DNA of 64,000 nucleotides from Apiotrichum sp. Y4204 (GCA_025531455.1 JAMYHL010000116.1:28975-92974), one strand, 5' to 3'; counted from the first letter of the stretch, positions 23,846 to 35,746 are shown. Notes: generated by a model from the letters alone, not told the origin. Numbers and translations are program-made.

Positions 23846-25673
23846 TTATAGATCCAGCGCCTCGCGCGTGCGTGCCCCCTCGTGCTCGTCTTCCTCGCTC
23901 AACCGGCGGCCGAGCGCCAACGCGCCGGGCACACCGCGGAGCGAGCTGGATCCGGCGCGGAGGATGCCAAATCCTCGCGACTCGCCGACCGGCCCGCGCG
24001 GGTTGCGCAGTGGCTGCGAGCCCTCGGCCCCGTCCCCGCTCAGCGAGTGCGGGAGCGGGGGCATTGGCGGCGCACCAACAGGCGCGCCAAAGAAGCTGTT
24101 GAACGTGCCAGAGCCGATGCCGTGGCCGTTCAGGCGCCGGCCGTGCGCAGCTCCCATCGAAGCGTAATCGCGCCCGGCGATCACGCCGTCGGCGGCCTCG
24201 GCACGGAGGTTGCCAGAGGAACGCTGCGGGGTCAGGCTGCGGGCCGGGTCGCGCGCAACCACGGGTCCGCCGAAACCCCGCAAGTCCGGCATTGACTTTT
24301 TGCTCCGCAGGCTCGGGGCCGGGAGGTCAACGGGATACGGGGAGAGGTACGATGTCGACTGCGGTGTATGCGCAGAGCGCGGGGGAGTGTCCTTGGTCAC
24401 GACGACATGCTTGTTGTCGCCCTCCCCCTGGATCACACTCGTGAGGTCGAGCTTTTGTGCCACGAGATGGACAATGCGACGTTCGGTCGCAGATAGGTTG
24501 CGGGAGAGGACAAGCTCATCGCGCATGCGGTCTTCCTTGAACATGTACACCATGTTGTAGATGCGCAGCGAGTTAGGGTCGTTAAGATCAAGCGTGTTCG
24601 GCAAGCCGTCAGAATTGCCGGATCCTGCCGAATGCGGAGGGCTGCGGTCGTCGGCCGTGTCAAACGAGAACGACGGGTGGTGGCCGTTGGGGCCAGCGGA
24701 GGTCACAGACCGCGCAGACGGAAGCACGATTGGCGACTGCCCAGGCATCTCAATCGGAGTCTTGACAGCAGCGTCAATCTGCATGCTCTTCATGCGCTTG
24801 ATGGCCTTTTCACGCTCGATGCGGTCCTTTTCTCCGGGCTGGAGGACCTTCTTGTACTCGACACGAAGCTTGCGGCCCTGCACATCGTACCCATTCAGCG
24901 CAGCCACGACGGATGCTGCCTCCTCGGGTGCGCGGAAGTTTGCAAACGCCAGACCGCGGAACACGCCATTGTCGTGGTGGTAGTTGAAGGCATACGGGAG
25001 AGGGGCACCCAGCGACTCGATGATCGCCAGAAGCGTCTCGCGCGAAACCGCAAACGGGATGTTCTTGATCACAATCGCAGTTGGGATAACATCGTCATCG
25101 GGCGTAGGAATCGAGGGCGGAGCGACACCGCGCCAAGGCTGGGCCGGACGCTGGGGAATCGACGAAAGCGAACCTGCGCTGAACGGCGACAGCGCCGAAT
25201 TATAGCCTGGGGCGGCGGCGACGCCCGTAGCGAGCGGGTAAGGCACCTGTGGCGGGGGCGACGGGGCGAGGCCCATGGACGGAAAAGCGTCGAATGCAAA
25301 TCCAGGATAATAGCCCTGCGCGGGGGTCACGGATGCTGCCGAGGACGGGGGCGACAACGCCGCCGGCGACGAGCCGTCACGCCGAAAGGCCTCCTGCGAC
25401 AGGGACGACCCCTCGCGCGAGTGCGGCTCGATCCACGCCTGGTGTTACAGCTGTGTTCGCGTGCTTCCTTTTACTCACCTGCGGGATCCCGGAACGCGAG
25501 CCGCGCTTCGGGCTGCTGGTCCATCCGCGCGCGGGCTGGGCAGCTGTGGGTGTCGGCACGGGTGGGCCAAACACGCCGTTATAGGGGTAGTCAGAGTGTA
25601 CGCCGTACGGGCTCGGCGAGATGGAAAGGGTGTGGAGGTTGGGGAGGGGCGGGGACGAGTGATGGTGGCTCAT
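23846..25673 (-). CDS. PIN4/Cip-like RNA-binding protein with RRM and R3H domains
   Basis: The start MSHHHSSPPLPN is followed by one intron (about 25435-25480) and one long exon; the product is about 600 residues. After a Ser/Pro-rich N-terminus comes an RRM starting TAIVIKNIPFAVSRETLLAIIESLG (RNP2 VIKNIPF), with RNP1 as FRGLAFANF and the end GRKLRVEYKK. About 130 residues later, DLNDPNSLRIYNMVYMFKEDRMRDELVLSRNLSATERRIVHLVAQKLDL is an R3H-type single-strand nucleic-acid-binding domain. This RRM plus R3H order is that of S. cerevisiae Pin4/Mdt1 and S. pombe Cip1/Cip2, cytoplasmic mRNA regulators of cell-cycle and stress responses. The tail is Ser/Pro/Gly-rich with many potential phosphosites (TPPRS, SLTPQ). 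It is divergent from the vWA gene across an unusually long 3-kb gap. Confidence 0.9.
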
Positions 25674-28600
25674 CTTTAATGTATGCGTTACGAGTATTTG
25701 GCTGTGTGTGTGTGTGTGTGGTGTTGTCTAATGCGGGTATGATGGGACTGATGCGGTTCTCGAGTGTGAGTGAAGAGTGAGAGTGAGTGACTCGATGCTA
25801 CCGATGCGGTGTTCGTTGTCGTCGCAGGATTACGTTGGGGTCGTCACGGGAGCAATGGACTAGGAACACGAGGGCATCGGGCCTTGGGGGAAGGCGCTGT
25901 GGTGGAAACCGTGAAGACAAAAAGACACGGAGTGCAGGTCGGATGAGCCAGCGTCGGTGACGGCTGCAGTGATGTTGTTGATGGTAATAACACTGAGAAT
26001 GGGGGATGGGAATGGCAGAAGCAAAAAGGCAAAAGGCGGCGCCAGCGACTGAAAATTCGTTAAGAGGGGACTTGGGCGTTGGTGTGTTGGGTGCGAAGCT
26101 GCACAGGGTAAAAAGGAAATGGTGTGGAAAAAAAAAGAGAGCCCTGCGATGCTGTAGGAGGGAGTGATTGAGAGAGTGGGGAATGCGATGATGATACGTT
26201 GCGACGTGCCAGGGCTGGGTGGTGGTGGGGGGGGGGAGCGTGTACAGGCCCGGAGGAGGGAGGCGTTGTTGTTTGAGAGACAAAGAGAGAGAGTGAGTGA
26301 TGGTGGTGGAGAGGGTTGTGATGGAATGGGACAATCAAGGTAGGAGATGCGACCCCCCGTGTAACAGTGTGCACTGTGTGTGGTGGTGTGCTGTACGGTG
26401 GTGGTGGATTGGTTGTAAAAGCGTGTGGGCGGGGTGGGGCGGCGGGGGAGAGGCAGTCCGGCTGGAGGAAAGGTGGGGGGAAGGGGGAGGGCACGAGGAG
26501 AGAGCCAGAGTGCTAGAGGTGCTATAATGAGGGTCCAGCCAGGGGGCCCAGAAGACGGGAAGCGCTTCTCTTCTACTACCGCTGGGGCTGGGCTGTGTGG
26601 AGGAGTACGTCTTTGTCCGTCGCGCCGCTTGTATCAATGCACCTCAACTACACCTGCAGTATGTCTCCGGTCGTGCAGTCGTCAATCTCGCCCCACAGGT
26701 CGTGTGCACGAAGTAGTGTTCCGTCGGGCGTTTGTTGTGTTCCTTCTAGGCGTTCGGGCGTTCGGGCGTCCAATGTTCCTCGGTGATGATGATGATGGTT
26801 GATGATGATGGTGGTGACGATGATGCACAGTGAACGGGGTGATGGGCTTGCCTGCAGCTGCCTGGGCGCGCCTACGGGAAGGATGGTATTTCAAAATTGG
26901 AATGCAAAGGATGGAGTGGTAGTGTATTGGCTGTGGCTAGTGGCTGTGGTGGGTGACAGCGCTGGCGGCGGTGGTTGCCAAGGAGCACAGTGGACGGGAC
27001 AGCGAGGATGGAGGTGGATTGTCTGGCGGCAGTGGGACCCGAGAAGAGACACTTGCCGTATGCTCCCTCTGCTGCTTGCTGCTGCTGATGATGCTGAATG
27101 AGATGATGATGCGTGTCTTGAATACAAGAGTGGGTGGTAACTGTGCCTTTGAGCAAAAAGCAAGCAGAACCCAAGCACAAGAGGGCGGTATAGGAATCAG
27201 GGAGGGAGCAAGGAGAGAGAATAGGGAGTAGGGAGTACAGGGGATGGCAGGGACAAGAATAGCGTGTCGTAACGCGGGGCAAAAGGAACAAACTGTACCA
27301 AAGGACGAGATCCACGAGACAGACAAGAGTGAGAGAGAGAAGGATGAGAAAGAAGTATACAAGAGAGAGAGAGTACGCGACACAATGGGGAACAGCTGCT
27401 TGATGCTGCTATTGTTGTTGCAGCGACAGTGATGTTGTTGCTGGTGTTGGCGATGGCGATAAAAGAAATGCTCGCGATCAGATAAAAAGAAAACGAAATA
27501 AATACAGTAGTACAGTAGAGCGTAGAGAAAAAGCTACAACGATGGCTACAACAAAAGGCAGCAGAGGAGAGGACGGTGCAGAGGGGATGGCTTCTCAGTC
27601 CAATGCCTGAAAAAGGGACGGGAAACCGGACAGGGTCGGTAGGGCTCGCAGGGTCTTCCATCCATCTCACCACTCTCTTCTCCTTGACGCCCACCACTCA
27701 CCCCCCACTGGCCACTGGCCTTTCGGCCCTGTTTGGCCCTGCGCGACCCAGCCGAGAGCCTAGGGAGGAACACGCACGCACGCACACCCATACACCGCCG
27801 CGAGAGATCAAGAAAAGCTAGGCCAGGCTGCAGGCGGGCAGTCCCCTCACACTGCAGGTGCCGGCTCCTCTCCGTTACTACTCTTCCGGTTCCGGAGAAC
27901 GTCAACAAACAAACGAGTAAACTAGTAAACAAACAACCATTCTGCATCTGAATACGCCCATCTGATGCTTCTGAGACACCCAAAATATGTACACAATTAT
28001 ACAATGGAGGGGGCCAGGCCTGCAAAGAAGACAACAGTCAAAATACACTAAGCTCTAGTCAACTTTTTGAGTAGCATGTTGGTGTCCGCATGCAGCAGTG
28101 AAAGGATTAGCAGATCAACAGGATCGGCGGACCCCCACCAGGAGGCAAAGGGAGATCAGCGCATGGCGTGCCTTGCGGCAGTGACAAACCCGATAAACCC
28201 TGTGCTCCCTCGCCCGAGAGCAAAAAAAGTGATCCAAATTGACATGAGTAATTGAATTAATTGAAACCGCTAATGCACGCAACCCGAACTGGTAATGCGC
28301 TGATCTTGGATCTACTCTGTTCCCCTGTTTCCCTGATCCGCGCGATCTGCACGCGATTTGCACGTTTGATGCGTCATGCCCTGGATAGGCCTTGGCGCAC
28401 GGACCGCTGTCGTCATTGCTCATCTCCAATCGCAACAGCGGAATGGGCACAGCAAGCACGCAGCAGAGCAGAGGAGCGCGGTGGGAGAGGGCACAGCACC
28501 CAAGCATTGGAGGAGAGAAAGGACGCTGTCCCTTGGCCATGTTCTCTCTCTGGTTCCCCACGCTTTCCGTCGTCATCATCACCATTCCATCCCATCCCAT

Positions 28601-28682
28601 TATATTCCTCTCCATCACCATCTCATCTTCATCCCATCTCCTCTCCCAATCTCACACACATCCACATCCACATCCACACACA
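25674..28682. promoter_or_regulatory. 3-kb low-complexity divergent intergenic region
   Basis: This separates the start codons of the PIN4-like (minus) and vWA (plus) genes. From about 25680 to 27420 the plus strand is strongly G/A-rich, so PIN4-sense RNA would be C/T-rich. It has TG repeats (about 25700-25722), GAT repeats (26785-26825), GAGAGA tracts and poly-G. There are many overlapping open frames of biased composition, none protein-like. Long CT-rich 5' leaders with upstream ORFs are common for regulated fungal genes; that reading is inference. The last 120 bp before 28683 is CT-rich with CATCC/CACAT reiterations, a typical leader for a strongly expressed gene. Confidence 0.55.
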
Positions 28683-31043
28683 ATGGGTCTCGCATCAAAG
28701 CTCGCAGCTACGCAAGGCGCCGCCCCACCCGGCGGTGCTGCCCCCGGCGCTCCCGGCGCTGCTCCCGGCGGTGCTCCGCCAGGCGCGCCAGGCGGATATG
28801 GCCAGCAGCCCCCGCACGGCCAGCAAGGCCAGTACGGCGCACCCCCCGTTCCCGGCTCTCGGTGAGTGTTCACTTTCATCCCCCTTTCATCCACCCTTGC
28901 ATTCGTCCGGCTCGGTATTCTCTCGGTTTCTGTCCTTGTGGATGCAGTGTACGATGCGCAGTGTCGCCGCCGCACCGCCCCGCTCGCCCGCCAGGTGTGC
29001 AGGCACGAGCCAACATGAAGGCTATCGGCTCATGACGCGCTTGACTCGACTCCTGACCAGTGCGAGTTCGATCGCATCGACCACTATCTTGTCACTGTCC
29101 ACTTCTCCATTCACCACATCGCCACCCGAGTGCTTCTCCACGACACTCGCACAGACATCCATCTGCGGCATCAAGATCGACCACACAGCCCAGCGCTCGC
29201 ACCATGAACCAAGGCTTCTACAACCAGTCCTCCGGCGCACGACCGCCCCAGCCCGCATATCCGCCCCCCAACTCATATCCTCCCCCCAATTCCTATCCTT
29301 TGCAGCCCCCATTCAACTCCCCATATGGGTACTCCGCTAACCCCCCTTTCAGACCCGGCCAGCCCGGCGCACCCGGTCAGCCCGGACAGCCCGGACAGCC
29401 CGGACAGCAGCAGTTCGGCCAGCAGCCAGGACAGTATGGCCAGCAGCCCGGGCAGCAGCAGCCCGGACAATACGGTCAGCCGCCGCAGGGCCAGTACGGC
29501 CAGCCGCCGCAGGGACAGTTCGGACAGCAGCCTGGACAGTACGGCCAGCAGCAGCAGCAGGGGCAGTACGGCCAGCAGCCTGGACAGTACGGACAGCAAC
29601 CCGGCCAGTTTGGCCAGCCTGGTCAGCCGGGACAGCCCGGCCAGCACGGCCAGCCCGGTCAATACGGACAGCCGCCGCAGGGACAGTACGGCCAGCAGCC
29701 TGGTCAGTATGGCCAGCCGCCGCAGGGCCAGTATGGCCAGCAGCAGCCTGGTCAGTACGGTGCGCCCCCTGGTGCCCCCCCTGGTGCCCCCGGTGCACCT
29801 GGCCAGTACGGTGCCCCTGCTCCCGGTGGCTATGGCGCAGGCGCCGGTGGTGCCGCCCCTCCCCCGGGCGCGCCCATCAATCCCCAGGTCCTCCTTACCG
29901 TCCTCCAGCAGTGTGTCCAGGACGTGAGTGCGAAATCCAGCACTCCAGAGCTTACCCCAGCAACACATCCAGGCGTTCTACCCCCAGGGCTCGCTCGAGG
30001 CCATTGCCCAGAGGGTCTCGTCTACGGGTGTCCTCCAGAAGATTGCGACCGAGTGGCGTCTGCCGATGGAGCTTGCGATGGACCTCGTCAAGATGGCGCT
30101 CTTCGACTTTGTGCTGTATGTTGACGACTCGGGCAGCATGGCTTTTGAGGAGAACGGCGAGCGCATCGACGACCTCAAGCTCATCCTCTCGCGCGTCGCG
30201 TTTGCCACCTCGCTCTTCGACTCGGACGGCATCCAGGTGCGCTTCATGAACTCGAACGTGCAGGGCGACAACATCTCCACCGAGGCGCAGGCGATGCAGC
30301 TCGTTCAGAGCGTGAAGTTCTCCGGTCTTACCCCTCTCGGCACGAGTCTCTGGAACAAGGTCATCCAGCCACTCGTCCTCAACCCCGCGCGCCAGGGCCG
30401 CCTCCAGAAGCCTGTCGTCGTCGTTGCTATCACGGACGGCACCCCCGCCGGCGAGAACAAGGACGAGGTCTTCAACGTTATCCAGCGCACCGACCGCGAG
30501 CTCGCCGCCTCCCGGTATGGCCGCGACGCAATCTCTTACCGTGAGTGGAGCCCGCAAGCGAGCGAAGCGAGTGGGATTGGTTCTAGGAGTGGGGAGAGTC
30601 GGGAAGTCCGGCACGCAAGGGCGAGAGGAGCAGGAAGTGCAAGGAGTCCACCCCTACCGAAGCACTCCAGTTGCGGCCCGTGCGCAGAAGACGTGGAGTG
30701 CTCTTCCTAACGGCGTTCACTAACACCGCAGAGTTCGCGCAGGTCGGCACGGACCAGAAGGCGCAGGCATTCCTCGGCGTGCTCGACAACCATCCCGTCG
30801 TCGGCAACCTCGTCGACTGCACGTCCAACTTTGAGGCCGAGCAGGCCGAGATGGCGGCCAAGGGCGTTGACCGTGAGTGATAACAACAGACGCCGTGTGT
30901 ATTGTGCTGACGCTGTCTTAGTTACCCCCGACCTCTGGATGCTCAAGGTGAGTCGAGCTGCACCCGATCCCCGCCCCGAGCCACACTAACCCCAGCTCCT
31001 CATGGGCCCGATTGACTCGTCGTACGACTCGAAGGACGAGTAA
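28683..31043 (+). CDS. vWA-domain protein with Gly/Gln/Pro-rich repeat N-terminus
   Basis: The proposed exon 1 is 28683-28860 ([12 protein letters not shown].., Gly/Ala/Pro-rich), spliced over about 330 nt to an exon beginning near 29193. The junction reads [15 protein letters not shown] in frame. The ATG at 29204 is an alternative start in good context. Residues from there include about 150 of reiterated [17 protein letters not shown]. Then [29 protein letters not shown] leads into a von Willebrand A domain with the MIDAS start [11 protein letters not shown] (DxSxS-like), later TPLGTSLW and [11 protein letters not shown] (Thr and Asp metal ligands). Short introns lie at about 29924-29958, 30540-30730, 30872-30919 and 30949-30997. 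The C-terminus is [14 protein letters not shown]. It is probably cytosolic, with metal-dependent protein binding. Related vWA proteins occur widely in basidiomycetes, but the function is unknown. Confidence 0.82.
29340..29830 (+). repeat. Coding Gly/Gln/Pro low-complexity repeat
   Basis: Imperfect tandem copies of CAGTACGGCCAGCAGCC-like units encode [15 protein letters not shown] and PGQPGQ runs in the vWA gene. Many copies differ by synonymous changes. It is a probable intrinsically disordered, prion-like region. Confidence 0.88.
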
Positions 31044-31541
31044 CGCTCCTATCCTCATCGTAATGGTAATGGAATGGACAGGCACGCGATAAACTCGTCC
31101 CCCTCCATCTAGCTCTTATTATGTGCGCGCTCACGGCGCATAGTATGGACCGGCTGAACCTAGTATGTTTATGTGAACTATGAAGTACAGATTATGAAGC
31201 AAGAGTACGGACGACGGAACGGATGCTGGAGGGTCGCGCTGTGCGTTCTCAATGAGCCAAGTGGGGAATGGCACCAACTGCTTGCTCTTGAGAATGGCAT
31301 AAATCTTGATGGTGTACAGTGCACAGAGACTGACCAACTGATGCACGGGGCGAAGGAGATGTGTCCGACTGCTCTGTCGGAATAAGTATAGTGTGCCCGC
31401 TGCTTCTCCTCCACCACATCCGCGCTCGTATTAAACTGCTGCATGCTCATATCCACTCGCTCGGCTCCATCTATACTCATAGGTGTGAGGACACCACTCA
31501 TCTGGCCCCACTCATCGGGCCCCAGTCCTTAGGCCCGCCCA
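31044..31541. terminator. Convergent 3' region
   Basis: 498 bp between the vWA gene stop and the gamma-tubulin stop. It should hold both polyadenylation regions; no gene seen. Confidence 0.4.
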
Positions 31542-33190
31542 TCACGAATGCGCTTCGATGTCAATGTATCCGTCGCTCTCGCACGCGCGGTACTCGTCGG
31601 CTAGCTCAGCGACCACTCGTCTGGGAATTAGCCAAGTGCTTGACGTGAACTGATTTGCACAGCACTTACCGCGAATCGTCGAATTCCTCGAGACCATTTG
31701 CGAACATGTCCTCCTTCTTGTACTGCTCCAGGAAGGCGTTGCGTTTGCGCAACCGGTCGTACTGGTCGATCATACGTTTGAATAGCTGAGTGTCAGTGTT
31801 TGTTTGGGCGCAAGCTGTTTGCTATGCCTCCATCACTCACAGACGCCATGCTCGTGTGGTTGGCAAGCATCAGGCCCGACACGCGATTCTGCGTCGTCTT
31901 GCGCTTAGTGAGCGCGACCTGGATGGATGCCGGCCCCCACGGGATAAAGTTGGCCAGCTGGCGTTCGCGAATGCGCAGCAGCGACTTGTGCACGTCCGTC
32001 GGGTCGACGTCACCCGAGATAATGTTTAGACATGAGATGTAGCACGACGTCCGTGTTGATGTTGTCGAAACGAGGCGGTTCTTGGGCTGCAGCAGACGGC
32101 GCATCACGTCCAGTGTTGTTGTTTTGCGGACCGACTTGGCCTGAAGAGTCAATTGCGAACATACGAGCAGCCTTTATGCTTTACCCACCTTGTCAATCTC
32201 GTCGCCGGTGAATGGTGTGTAGCTGGTCATGAGGAAGTGACAGCGGGGGGTGGGGATGAGGGATGCAATGATGCCGACGAGGTCGTTGTTCATGTAGCTC
32301 GGGTAACGGAGTGTGGTCGTACTGGCGGCCATGACGGTGGACACGAGCTGGTTGGTCTGCACGAACGAGGGGTCCTGCACGTGGAGGCGGTCGGCAGCTA
32401 TGCGCGTAAGAGCCGCGTTGTCGAGAACAACGACACTGTCCGCATTGTTCACCAGACGCTTCATCGCCAGCAGCGAGTTGTACGGCTGCACCACGACGTC
32501 CGACGACTCGGGGAACACAGAGTAAGTCTGGATGAGCTTTTTCGGGAACCGGTCGTTGAGCCGCTCGAGGAGGAAGGATCCAAGACCCGAGCCTGTTCCG
32601 CCTGCAATCGAGTGCAGCAGCATAAAGCCCTAAAGTCAATAAACAACAAGAGACTGCCACCCACCTCCAAGCTATCACTTCCATCGGCCTCGCGGTCAAT
32701 CATCTCCATGAGGTCGTCGTACACCTTCTCTCCCGCGCTGTACCCCTGGGCCCAGTTGTTTCCTGCGCCGCCGCCGTGCTTGGACAAGAAGATGTTCTCG
32801 GGGTTGTACAGTCCCTTGTACTGGGACGTGAGAATGTTGTTGATGACGCGCGGCTCGAGATCAATGAGGATCGCGCGCGGGATGTAGTGCTCGTCGTCGG
32901 CCTGGTAGAAGAACACGTCTTTTCGGTCACCCTGGTTCTCTGCCCAGTCCTCCAGCATGCCTGTTGCCGAGATGCCGTGCTCTGTGCAGAGTTTTTGCCA
33001 GAACTGGAGTGAGTAGAGCTCTCAACGATAGTGAGACCGGAAAGCTACCGGCTGACATAAAAGTCACAGCCTGTCCCCGACTACTCACCTGCTGCCCGAC
33101 TGTACGTCAGCAAAAAAACACATAGACAGCACAAAGCTTACTTTGATTACCGGCCTGGCCGGCCTGAAGCGAGATGATCTCGCGTCCCAT
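31542..33190 (-). CDS. TUB4: Gamma-tubulin
   Basis: The start [16 protein letters not shown] is the canonical tubulin N-terminus, split by short introns. It continues [57 protein letters not shown], the gamma-specific segment rather than alpha or beta. [15 protein letters not shown] and [18 protein letters not shown] provide the GTP-binding T4 loop. Then come [29 protein letters not shown], and a C-terminus [19 protein letters not shown] followed by [24 protein letters not shown]. It nucleates microtubules at spindle pole bodies within the gamma-tubulin complex. The introns are about 45-90 nt. The N-terminal 100 bp overlaps another open frame on the same strand (see the candidate at 33085). 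Confidence 0.96.
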
Positions 33191-33632
33191 GATTGCGGTT
33201 GGGAGGCGAGGGGAACGGGCAGGACAGGGGGGTCGAGGTAGGGAAGATGGGCGTAGAGGTGACCGTCAGAAGGTAGATTCTTGAAGCGGTCAGGCAAGTG
33301 TCGATGTAGAGCCTGTAAGCCGATGGAGAATGGTTAATGTGCACAGTTGCAGAGCGGAGCGTGGTGGGTTGGATGGTGTTGATGATGTTGTTGATGATGG
33401 TGAGCTCGATGTCCGTCACTGGTCGTGTCGTGTACCCAGAGACGCGCTCCAGGACGCGTCCTGTGCCTAGCTCCACGCTGAAAGCACGTGGTGAACAGCG
33501 TTCGCGCAATATCGGGACGACTGTACGCTTTCCACCACTTCAGCTGCCAAGTACTGCGAGTATAGAGATGTACATGTAGCCCGGCTGCCCTCATACCTCT
33601 GTTGTCGCCACCACAAGCCCCGTGCTCGCCAT
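33085..33632 (-). CDS. Candidate small gene overlapping the gamma-tubulin start
   Basis: An ATG at 33632 gives MASTGLVVATTE, followed by a good 45-nt intron (GTATGA..CGCAG) into YLAAEVVESVQS. After an uncertain junction near 33500 comes VELGTGRVLERVSGYTTRPVTDIELTIINNIINTIQPTTLRSAT. A 34-nt intron (GTGCAC..TTACAG, with CATTAAC inside) would then link in frame to ALHRHLPDRFKNLPSDGHLYAHLPYLDPPVLPVPL. That frame runs across the gamma-tubulin start codon in a different phase. The text reads like protein but I do not recognise a family, and the junction near 33500 needs a non-consensus donor or a frameshift. It could instead be a decayed gene or a leader of the tubulin transcript. Confidence 0.35.
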
Positions 33633-33838
33633 CAGGTGGCGTGTGGGTGCGATTCTGAGGTGAACGGAACCAAAATTTCCCATACAACGGGGACCCGGGG
33701 ATGTCTTTCTTGTCCACCCTACCCCAGGCTGAATGACTGTTTTTGTTTTTCCTTTTCGTTTGGCTCTTCCAGGTCTCCACATCGCGCTCTCTTCCTTCTT
33801 CTTCTTATCCTCTCCACCATCGCCATCCACAGCTCGCG

Positions 33839-35458
33839 ATGCCCCTCCCGCGCGTCTTCTTCGACCTCACCGTCGGTGATCGTCCGCTGGGTCGCGTTGT
33901 CGTGAGTTGATTTCCACCTCATACCAACTGACACCCCAGTTTGAGCTCTTCTCCGATGTGTACGTTCCTCCCCAGTCCGCAAGCTGACAACAGTGTGCCC
34001 AAGACTGCAGAGAAGTGAGTCTCATACCTATCGTATACCACGGCTGGAATCTAACTCCAGCTTCCGCGCGTTGTGTACAGGCGAGAAGGCCACGGCCAGC
34101 AAGCCGCTCGCGTACGTCGGGTCGCCGATTCACCGCGTCATTGACGGCTTCATGATCCAGGGCGGCGACTTTACGAAGCGCAATGGCTCGGGTGGCGAAA
34201 GTATTTACGGCGGCACGTTCCGCGACGAGCGGCTCAGCGGAGATGGCACCGAGGTCGACCGTAAAGGGTACGTCGGGAGTACGGGAAGGCCTGTCTCCTC
34301 ATGGGTCCCACTGACTCCAGTCTCCTCGTCATGGCCAACCGCGGACCAGACACGAACGGCTCCCAGTTTTTCGTGACGCTGGCGCCGAGTCCGCATTTGA
34401 CGGGGAAGCATGTCGTATTCGGGCGCGTCGTGCACGGGCTGGAGCACATCGAGGCGATTGGGAAGCTGGCGACCGATGAGCGCGACCGCCCGTTGTCGCC
34501 CGTTATCGTCTCGCGCGCGGGCGAGCTGGAGCTTCGCGCCGCCGCACCGCGCCCGCCGAGCCCAGAGAGCGAGAGTGAGGACGAGGAGGAGCGTCGCCGC
34601 CGCCGCCGCGAGCGGAAAGAGCGGAAAGAGAAGGAGCGGGAGGAGCGCCGCGCCGAACGCAAGCGTCGCAAGGAGCGCCGTGGAGATGACAGTCGGTCGA
34701 GATCGCGCTCTCGCTCTCCACGCCGCAGCCGTCGGGATCGCAGTCCGTCGGAGACGCTGTCCGAGCTTGACGCCCGCCTTGAGCGCGAGGAGAAGGAACG
34801 CATCGAGGCCGAGCGTGTCGAGAAGCTCCGCCTTATGAAGGAAACGATCGCGTCCGAACGACAGGCGATCAAGGACGCGGGAGGCGTCGTCTACAAAGGT
34901 CGCGGCACGATGCGTTACCGCGACCCCGAGTCCTCTGGCGCCATGCCTCGCAACTACGACTCTCGGGGGCAAGACACGCGCGCTCGCCGGCGCCGCGGGG
35001 ACGATGGAGGGCGATGGGAGCGTGGCGCGGAGGCACGTCCTTCGTTTGCTAAGGGGCGCGATATGGACCGCTGGGACCATGGCGGATGGAGCAGCCGCGA
35101 CCCCGATGCCCGCGGTGGTCGGGACGAGCGTGACCGTGGCGACCGTCGAGGTGGGCGTGATGGACGTGACGTCCGTGATGGGCGCAGACGGGAGGGGGGC
35201 GGAGACGCTCCCCGCCCGCTTTCCGAGCGGTTTGCGCCACGCACCGAGCCGGAGTTGGACTACCGCGATGAGTCCGAGCGCACCGACGAGCGCACTGACC
35301 GAGGGCCGCGTATGGACGCTGGACGGGCAGCAAGGGCGGACGCGTGGCGCTCGGCGCGGCGCAGTCCCAGCCCTCCTCCGCGTGCGGCCCGCAGCCCGAG
35401 CCGCGAACGCGGAGCCACGCCGCGAAGCCAGGGGAGCGACATGGTTATGGACGACTAG
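33839..35458 (+). CDS. RS-domain cyclophilin (peptidyl-prolyl isomerase)
   Basis: The first 100 or so residues are spread over very short exons ([21 protein letters not shown] / FELFSDV / VPKTAE / [10 protein letters not shown]), then [31 protein letters not shown], with the cyclophilin catalytic Arg, Phe, Met and Gln in [14 protein letters not shown]. After a further intron come [36 protein letters not shown]. The position usually occupied by Trp in cyclosporin-sensitive enzymes is His here ([10 protein letters not shown]), as in many SR-cyclophilins. The C-terminal 270 residues are extremely charged: [29 protein letters not shown], then [14 protein letters not shown] repeats. A nuclear, splicing-associated isomerase is expected from this layout (family knowledge). 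A 433-residue antisense frame here is a composition artefact. Confidence 0.92.
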
Positions 35459-35746
35459 AGTGGGCATGCATGCATGTATCGTAGCCTTCGCTCGCTTGGT
35501 CCACAACTGACTTGCCTACTAACCTATCTACATGAGACTTCTTCGGCTCCATATCTTACACCAGAGAGCGAGGTACGTGTCTAGTGTCCACGCTGGACGT
35601 GGCAAACCGACCCCGGAGGACCATGCAATACAGTAGAACATCATTCAGTCTGTCATATGTACATGTGTGTAATGCATTGTGGTATCTCAGAAAGTGTCGA
35701 CCGATGTCGTGTAATCGTACATTCTCAACTCCAGGTCTTTTCGCAC

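Noticed and set aside
24632..25780. 382-residue plus-strand open frame
   Set aside because: Antisense to the RRM/R3H gene, Arg-rich and without recognisable features.
28261..29340. 359-residue plus-strand frame upstream of and across the vWA start
   Set aside because: His/Pro/Ser-rich reading of CT-rich leader and intron sequence; out of frame with the real exons.
34205..35506. 433-residue minus-strand open frame
   Set aside because: It is exactly antisense to the RS-rich cyclophilin tail; GC-rich codon bias opens the reverse frame and the translation is Arg/Pro/Ala noise without a domain.
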